The notes beneath the pieces are model-generated. The model did not search any database. It was not told the origin of the DNA and was given only the letters and a program-made list of their open reading frames with translations. From Eunapius fragilis (Eukaryota > Porifera > Demospongiae > Spongillida > Spongillidae): DNA of 64,000 nt. The position numbers and the translations under genes are program-made. This document shows, in pieces, positions 61,001 to 64,000 of this stretch. The stretch's first letter is position 1. Every line of letters starts with the position of its first letter. The DNA is taken from contig OY811984.1 of assembly GCA_963681505.1 (NCBI GenBank), forward strand, positions 62,001 to 126,000, in the 5' to 3' direction.

Positions 61001-64000
61001 AAACAAGGTCTTATCAGAAGGGAAAATGTCATAGTCCTATATTTAGCACATTTCTAGGGCATGTGTTGTTTGTGTGCTAAATATAGGACTATGACATTTT
61101 CCCTTCTGATAAGACCTTGTTTCCTTGCTTTTTACACCACCAATGTCATAATCAAATCCTATATCCCACCAACTTTCTCGTAGAGAATGTTTTTATTTAC
61201 TTGTTTTCTTAATTTTTTTTCATATATTATATAAAATCGAGTCCTCCAGCCGATTCTGAAGCTATTGGTGAAATTTTCATCGCTTAGAAATGTTCCTGTC
61301 CTGAGTTATGCATTGCCAAGAAGAAGGAGGAGAAGAAGAAGAATAAGAAGACGACCTGCCCCTTGTTCCGAGACTGGATACGAGGACGGGCAGTACACTC
61401 TTGTTCTCAACAACCACGCGGTTCAGCGACATGAAACTAAAACGAAACTACTCATTTTTGACTTCTAGATCGATTGCTAAAACAAGCTACACGATCCGAT
61501 CGTCGGGAGTGTTGTTACAGACGGGTCGCGTTTTTTTTTTATGACTTCATAGTCGGGGTCAAATCCTATATGGAAGTTTCTAACGAAACTTCCGATATGT
61601 TTTTTCTCTTAAGTCAGATTTTTATTTTAAAAGCAGATTTGTAATCCTCTCTTCAAGCTCTACAGTATTGGACGATGGGGTCCATACAGATTTCTTTGCC
61701 CCCCCCCCCCAGCCATCGAAGGTATAACACACCATATTAGCCTTCTCTGCCAGTGTTATTAGTTCGAGGGGTAAGCAATCAAAATAAGCTGCATTGCAAG
61801 CACTCACAAGAGCCCTCCTTTTTCTTATTTGTCATGACTCACAAGACATATCCTTTAAGCATAAAACTGCTCTAAGTGGTTATGCAGAAGGGTCTACTTA
61901 AAGCCAAAGAGAAGCTTCAGACCCTCCAATGAAGATGACCGTAAGTGAATAAAGCCACACCCATTCTAATATAGCAGTTTACCTTATCCCTGTTGTGTTC
62001 CCTTTCTATTACATTCAAATACAAGATCACTTAAACACATGGAAATGTGCAGGCTATCTAAATGACATAATTACACAATGATAGTAAAGTAAACTGATGA
62101 CAGAGGATATACTTACCGTAGCTAAGAAATGTCTCACAATAAATTCATACAGCTTCCATTCAGTGTCTCGCAGCTGATCTCTGGAAGCATTCTTCATAGG
62201 TGTGATAGGAGGGTGATCACCAATATCTGCTCCTCCACTGCAAGGGAATTATATATTCCATTGCTTACGATTCCAGAAAGGGTCACACAATAAACTACTG
62301 AGGTGTCCCTGAGTTATCTAACCTTTCACCACTCCTCCCTAACATTTCTATGTTTTTCTATGAATACCCAACCACTAAGATAGGTTCCTTACTATACCTT
62401 GGTAACTTAATTCCATTTTTGAGCAGAAAGCTAGCATACTCTCCTAATTCAGTGTTTCTGCTTAATTCAGACAATGGTGATCCAAAATCAAAGTCCAATG
62501 GATAGCGAGTTGTTTCCGTTCTTGGATAACTTATATAGCCCTGCGAATGTCAAGTTGTTATAAATATTGCTATAAACACCACGAAATAACGATAACAAAA
62601 GCAATGCATATATGACAACTAATTGCACACCAATAACCTATGTGCAATTAGTTGTCAGTATTATGCCTTGCATTTGGCTTCTGTTCTGTGTCATGGTCAG
62701 ATGCACAACCTACGTCAATATATAGCCTCTCGGCTACATCCATTGCCTGCTTCGGCCCAATGTGCAGCTTAGATGAGGCTGAGCGCAGAAGCTCCACAGT
62801 ATGCAGAGCTTGCGGCGGGGACTTCGTCTTTGACTTCTCTAAAATGCTTTCCACTACAGCCTGCTTGTAATTTCTGCAGGTCTTGACCAACAGTGTTCCT
62901 ACTTCACTATCAAAAATGTGCTCTCGTTGTGAGTCAAGAGACAAAATGCCACCACTCCATTTTACCTGCAGAAGGATATGTGAATATAATATATGACAGT
63001 ACAGTACATACCTTTGCCTCCACCCTCCAATACTTTTCCGGTTTGAACTGCTGTATTTCATCATGCCGCTGAACACAAAAACCAAGAGTGGGTGTCTGGC
63101 ATGGACCATAGGAGATGATACTGTCATTCAATCCAGCGTATTTTGACTGAAAAGAGGTAGTTTGAAATCGTGTGAATGAGCACCCTATTCGTAAATCCAA
63201 CTCTTGTCGAGCATCAACTGAACGAGCTTCATTCCAATTTGGTTCTGTCAGGTTATTGAACGCTTGAAAGATTGCTTTTTCAGTGATGGATGAAAATCGT
63301 GCACGATATACGACCTGGATGAAATCATCATCTGGTAATTACACATTATGATACATGAATAAACAACGATAAAGCCTCCATTTCACATAGGTCTGTCAAA
63401 TGGTCAGGGTAACACAAGTACCATTTCCGTTAAAAGGTGTATAATATTTTTCAATGTTAATCATCTTTCACCTCTGGCATTTGTTGACCAGTGACTGCAT
63501 GGGCTAACCTGGCTTGTTGGATTCCGAGGCACTCTCATCATGTCCTTTACTTCGTCAATAACCTTAAATATGAACCAAAGATTAACACTGCAGCTTCAGC
63601 AACAACATTGCTAGTAACAGATCACTAAGTATAACACACATATCATTGCTAGTAACAGATCACTAAGTATAACACACATATCATTGCTAGTAACAGATCA
63701 CTAAGTATAACACACATATCATTGCTAGTAACAGACCACTAAGTATAACACACATATCATTGCTAGTAACGAATATCCACTTCTTACCTCAAAACATATG
63801 TTCTCTCCTTCTTTATCACAGTCCAACCATAAAACAAGGTAATCCATACCCACACCCTGCAACAAGAATTGGATTTCACTTATAACAGGAATTGGATTTC
63901 ACTTATACTGCTGAAAACACGCACACAGAACACTAAGTAAAATCTGCAACCACAATTGAAACACCAACACCTAACCTTGCCCATACCTCATTTCGCAAAA
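54868..64000 (-). CDS. TOP3B: DNA topoisomerase III beta, 5' partial, 16 exons
   Basis: Type IA topoisomerase that cuts and passes single DNA (and, in animals, RNA) strands; in animals it works with TDRD3 in nucleus and cytoplasm. Exons on the minus strand: 63987-64000 (partial), 63788-63856, 63509-63562, 63012-63314, 62714-62965, 62398-62540, 62117-62237, 58793-58975, 58462-58551, 58291-58410, 56267-56341, 56069-56211, 55895-56012, 55783-55845, 55073-55293, 54868-55009. All junctions are GT-AG and the phases join. Seen in order: TOPRIM motif [40 protein letters not shown] with the catalytic Tyr, [52 protein letters not shown] and CSECEYGVL. About 703 codons are visible; the N-terminal hundred or so residues lie outside. 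The C-terminus lacks the last cysteine pair and RGG box of vertebrate TOP3B. Paralog TOP3A is excluded by the beta-type fingers. Confidence 0.96.
55073..55293 (-). CDS. TOP3B: TOP3B exon, second and third zinc fingers
   Basis: Acceptor TTTTTCAG, then [46 protein letters not shown] and PKWRIACNN; donor GTGAGA. Phase 2 at its 3' end joins the A at 55009 to form a Lys codon. The spacing of CPYCYN and CSECE matches animal TOP3B. Confidence 0.95.
55294..55782. other. TOP3B intron with dispersed repeat piece
   Basis: Around 55446-55545, GTAGCCAGTAATGG, TTGTGTTAAAAATAGG and TTTCAGAAGATATATTGATTTG resemble 49020-49100 (GTAGCCTGTTGTGTTAAAAACAGG...), a dispersed repeat shared with the intergenic region. 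Confidence 0.5.
55783..55845 (-). CDS. TOP3B: TOP3B exon (linker between fingers)
   Basis: 21 codons: [20 protein letters not shown] plus Gln, then donor GTATGT. Matches the CPLDDFELVLWSSG region of vertebrate TOP3B. Too short to be noticed as a free open frame. Confidence 0.92.
55895..56012 (-). CDS. TOP3B: TOP3B exon, first zinc finger
   Basis: [39 protein letters not shown]; a four-cysteine finger (CxxC...CxxC). Acceptor TATCTTAG, donor GTAAAG. Confidence 0.95.
56069..56211 (-). CDS. TOP3B: TOP3B exon, end of the topoisomerase core
   Basis: [38 protein letters not shown], then CGRPISR. Separated by a 55-bp intron (56212-56266) from the preceding exon, one of the shortest in the window. 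Confidence 0.94.
56267..56341 (-). CDS. TOP3B: TOP3B exon (25 codons)
   Basis: [25 protein letters not shown]; acceptor CTGTTAG, donor GTGAGA. Matches the IDAELVLPTIRSAVEKQLNL segment of animal TOP3B. Confidence 0.94.
56489..57287. mobile_element. 799-bp element with perfect 21-bp terminal inverted repeats
   Basis: CTCAGGGTAGTTAAGGCTGC(C) at 56489-56509 is the exact reverse complement of 57267-57287. It lies inside a TOP3B intron. No transposase is encoded: the short frames 56636-56827 and 56915-57136 carry no recognisable domain. No clear target duplication. Probably a non-autonomous DNA transposon. Confidence 0.8.
57288..58290. other. TOP3B intron remainder
   Basis: AT-rich intron sequence with no additional exon, RNA or repeat that I can support. 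Confidence 0.5.
58291..58410 (-). CDS. TOP3B: TOP3B exon (40 codons)
   Basis: [40 protein letters not shown]; acceptor GATTACAG, donor GTAAGC. Highly conserved type IA core segment. Confidence 0.95.
58462..58551 (-). CDS. TOP3B: TOP3B exon (30 codons)
   Basis: [30 protein letters not shown]; acceptor TTTTTTTAG, donor GTAAGC. HGIGTDASIP is split across this and the next exon. Confidence 0.95.
58793..58975 (-). CDS. TOP3B: TOP3B exon (61 codons)
   Basis: [40 protein letters not shown] and a more variable stretch ending LLDITD; donor GTAAGT. Follows the 3.1-kb intron that holds the nested foldback elements. Confidence 0.94.
58976..59571. other. TOP3B intron, proximal part
   Basis: Unremarkable AT-rich intron; the open frame that extends the exon to 59017 is read into the acceptor side and is not coding. 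Confidence 0.5.
59572..59835. repeat. AT-rich minisatellite, about 30- to 36-bp units
   Basis: Roughly eight irregular copies of CACACTAACTGGTTTATAAA followed by AAATTAACTTTTA, with length variants, inside the TOP3B intron. Confidence 0.88.
60494..60920. mobile_element. Foldback element in the TOP3B intron
   Basis: GAGGGATTTAAAAACGAGGG, GTAGGGGGTACCACCCTACGC and TTTGTTTCGCTTCAGATTCA on the left mirror GCGTAGGTGGTACCCCCTAC, TGAATCTGAAGCGAAACAAA and TTTTTAAATTCCTC on the right. The core repeats the pattern (AACCCTCGCTAAAA against TTTTAGCGAGGGT). Arms about 150-200 bp, imperfect. Confidence 0.82.
60920..61203. mobile_element. Nearly perfect foldback element, AACATTCTCT family
   Basis: Arms of about 125-130 bp: CAAGTAAATAAAAACATTCTC, GATTATGACATTGGTGGTG, TAAAAAGCAAGGAAACAAGG, TCTTATCAGAAGGGAAAATG and CCTATATTTAGCACA have exact reverse complements on the other side, with a loop of about 25 bases near 61050-61075. 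This is the best-preserved copy of the family seen at 47770, 49490 and 53956. Confidence 0.92.
61745..61990. repeat. Dispersed repeat, copy 2 (paired with 51181-51430)
   Basis: TTATTAGTTCGAGGGGTAAG, GCATTGCAAGC, TGACTCACAAGACAT, TTAAGCATAAAACTG, GCAGAAGGGTCTACTT and AAAGAGAAGCTTCAGACCC parallel the copy at 51.2 kb in the same orientation. It follows directly on the composite element at 61710. Confidence 0.6.
62117..62237 (-). CDS. TOP3B: TOP3B exon with GDHPPITPM
   Basis: [40 protein letters not shown]; acceptor CCCTTGCAG, donor [14 protein letters not shown] is a signature of eukaryotic type IA enzymes. Confidence 0.95.
62398..62540 (-). CDS. TOP3B: TOP3B exon with the catalytic tyrosine
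   Basis: Begins [20 protein letters not shown]. The Tyr of SYPRTE (codon 62526-62528) is the residue that forms the covalent phosphotyrosyl link to the cut strand. Acceptor TTCGCAG, donor GTATAG, ending in phase 2. Confidence 0.96.
62714..62965 (-). CDS. TOP3B: TOP3B exon (84 codons)
   Basis: [20 protein letters not shown] through [20 protein letters not shown] and [12 protein letters not shown]; acceptor CTTCTGCAG, donor GTAGGT. The open frame beyond 62714 is intron read-through and the upstream part beyond 62965 is also intron. Confidence 0.94.
63012..63314 (-). CDS. TOP3B: TOP3B exon (101 codons)
   Basis: [80 protein letters not shown] and [12 protein letters not shown]. Acceptor CATCCAG, donor GTATGT. 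The largest exon in the window. Confidence 0.96.
63509..63562 (-). CDS. TOP3B: TOP3B short exon (18 codons)
   Basis: [18 protein letters not shown] between acceptor TATTTAAG and donor GTTAGC. It fills the variable loop between the TOPRIM motif and VVYRARFSS. Confidence 0.85.
63607..63770. repeat. 38-bp tandem repeat, 4.3 copies, in a TOP3B intron
   Basis: Units starting ATTGCTAGTAACAGATCACT begin at 63607, 63645, 63683 and 63721, with a partial fifth at 63759. One base differs in the fourth unit (GACCACT). It occupies most of the intron between 63562 and 63788. Confidence 0.95.
63788..63856 (-). CDS. TOP3B: TOP3B exon with TOPRIM DxD motif
   Basis: [23 protein letters not shown]; the Asp-Cys-Asp-Lys-Glu-Gly-Glu cluster binds the catalytic Mg2+. 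Acceptor TTGCAG, donor GTAAGA. Confidence 0.95.
63862..63908. repeat. 23-bp duplication in a TOP3B intron
   Basis: ACAAGAATTGGATTTCACTT and ACAGGAATTGGATTTCACTT lie in direct tandem 23 bp apart, close to the acceptor of the TOPRIM exon. Confidence 0.85.
63987..64000 (-). CDS. TOP3B: TOP3B exon, partial at the window edge
   Basis: The last codons ..LRNE before donor GTATGG join in phase 0 to [10 protein letters not shown]. The exon continues beyond the right edge. Confidence 0.7.

Larger units (their letters stand above)
60378..61710. mobile_element. Composite with about 117-bp inverted arms flanking two foldback elements
   Basis: The left arm 60378-60494 (poly-G, CAAAGAAATCTGTATGGACC, CAATACTGTAGAGCTTGAAG, AATCTGACTTAAGAG) and right arm 61595-61710 (ending in poly-C) are reverse complements with essentially no mismatch apart from the length of the G/C run. 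Between them lie two further foldback elements and the sequence 61205-61594, which includes a GAA-type triplet run (61318-61351). All of this is within one TOP3B intron. Confidence 0.85.

Noticed and set aside
61265-61468. Arginine-rich 67-codon frame
   Set aside because: The arginine stretch comes from a GAA/AGA triplet run between foldback elements; no conserved domain.
62652-62870. Plus-strand frame of 72 codons in the TOP3B exon
   Set aside because: Antisense shadow of a well-supported exon.

Overview
The window comes from an animal nuclear genome. The evidence is a multi-exon gene with GT-AG introns that encodes an animal-type DNA topoisomerase III beta, a large tandem satellite array, and many small inverted-repeat transposons. 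Short introns (down to 55 bp), dense foldback elements, a retrotransposon tail of a type I associate with sponge and cnidarian genomes, and decayed NPEKK-type repeat coding suggest an early-branching marine invertebrate, possibly a demosponge. That placement is inference, not proof. No bacterial operon, CRISPR array, rRNA or tRNA gene is visible.

Layout. Positions 1 to about 38213 are satellite array A, roughly 190 monomers of two lengths: L, about 208 bp, and S, about 185 bp. S lacks one of two adjacent 24-bp hairpin subrepeats. Monomers are organised into higher-order units (for example L-L-S = 601 bp) and larger block duplications (624, 2219, 2566 and 2810 bp). From about 38214 to 44840 lies array B, a related, more diverged satellite with monomers of about 195 bp, which itself contains a 2.15-kb tandem duplication and decays towards 44.84 kb. 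Every short open frame in these 45 kb recurs with the repeat, and I do not treat any as a gene.

From 44.84 to 54.8 kb there is a gene-poor mosaic of transposon debris. It holds two adjacent small DNA elements with target-site duplications (45579-45947), several foldback elements of one family with AAAAACATTCTCT ends, a CAG/CCA minisatellite, a retrotransposon 3' coding remnant (52591-53361), and traces of a repetitive NPEKK-type protein. One possible cysteine-rich exon lies at 45359-45550.

From 54868 to the right edge, on the minus strand, is the only confident gene: TOP3B. Sixteen exons with matching phases cover the TOPRIM acidic motif, the catalytic tyrosine and the C-terminal zinc fingers; the N-terminus lies beyond the window. 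The largest intron (58976-62116) carries nested foldback elements, and another (56342-58290) carries a 0.8-kb element with perfect 21-bp terminal inverted repeats. The predicted C-terminus ends without the last zinc-finger half and RGG box found in vertebrate TOP3B.

There is no multi-gene system here. The most notable content is the satellite's structure and mutational history, including a hairpin-extending template-switch insertion, and the nested foldback elements.
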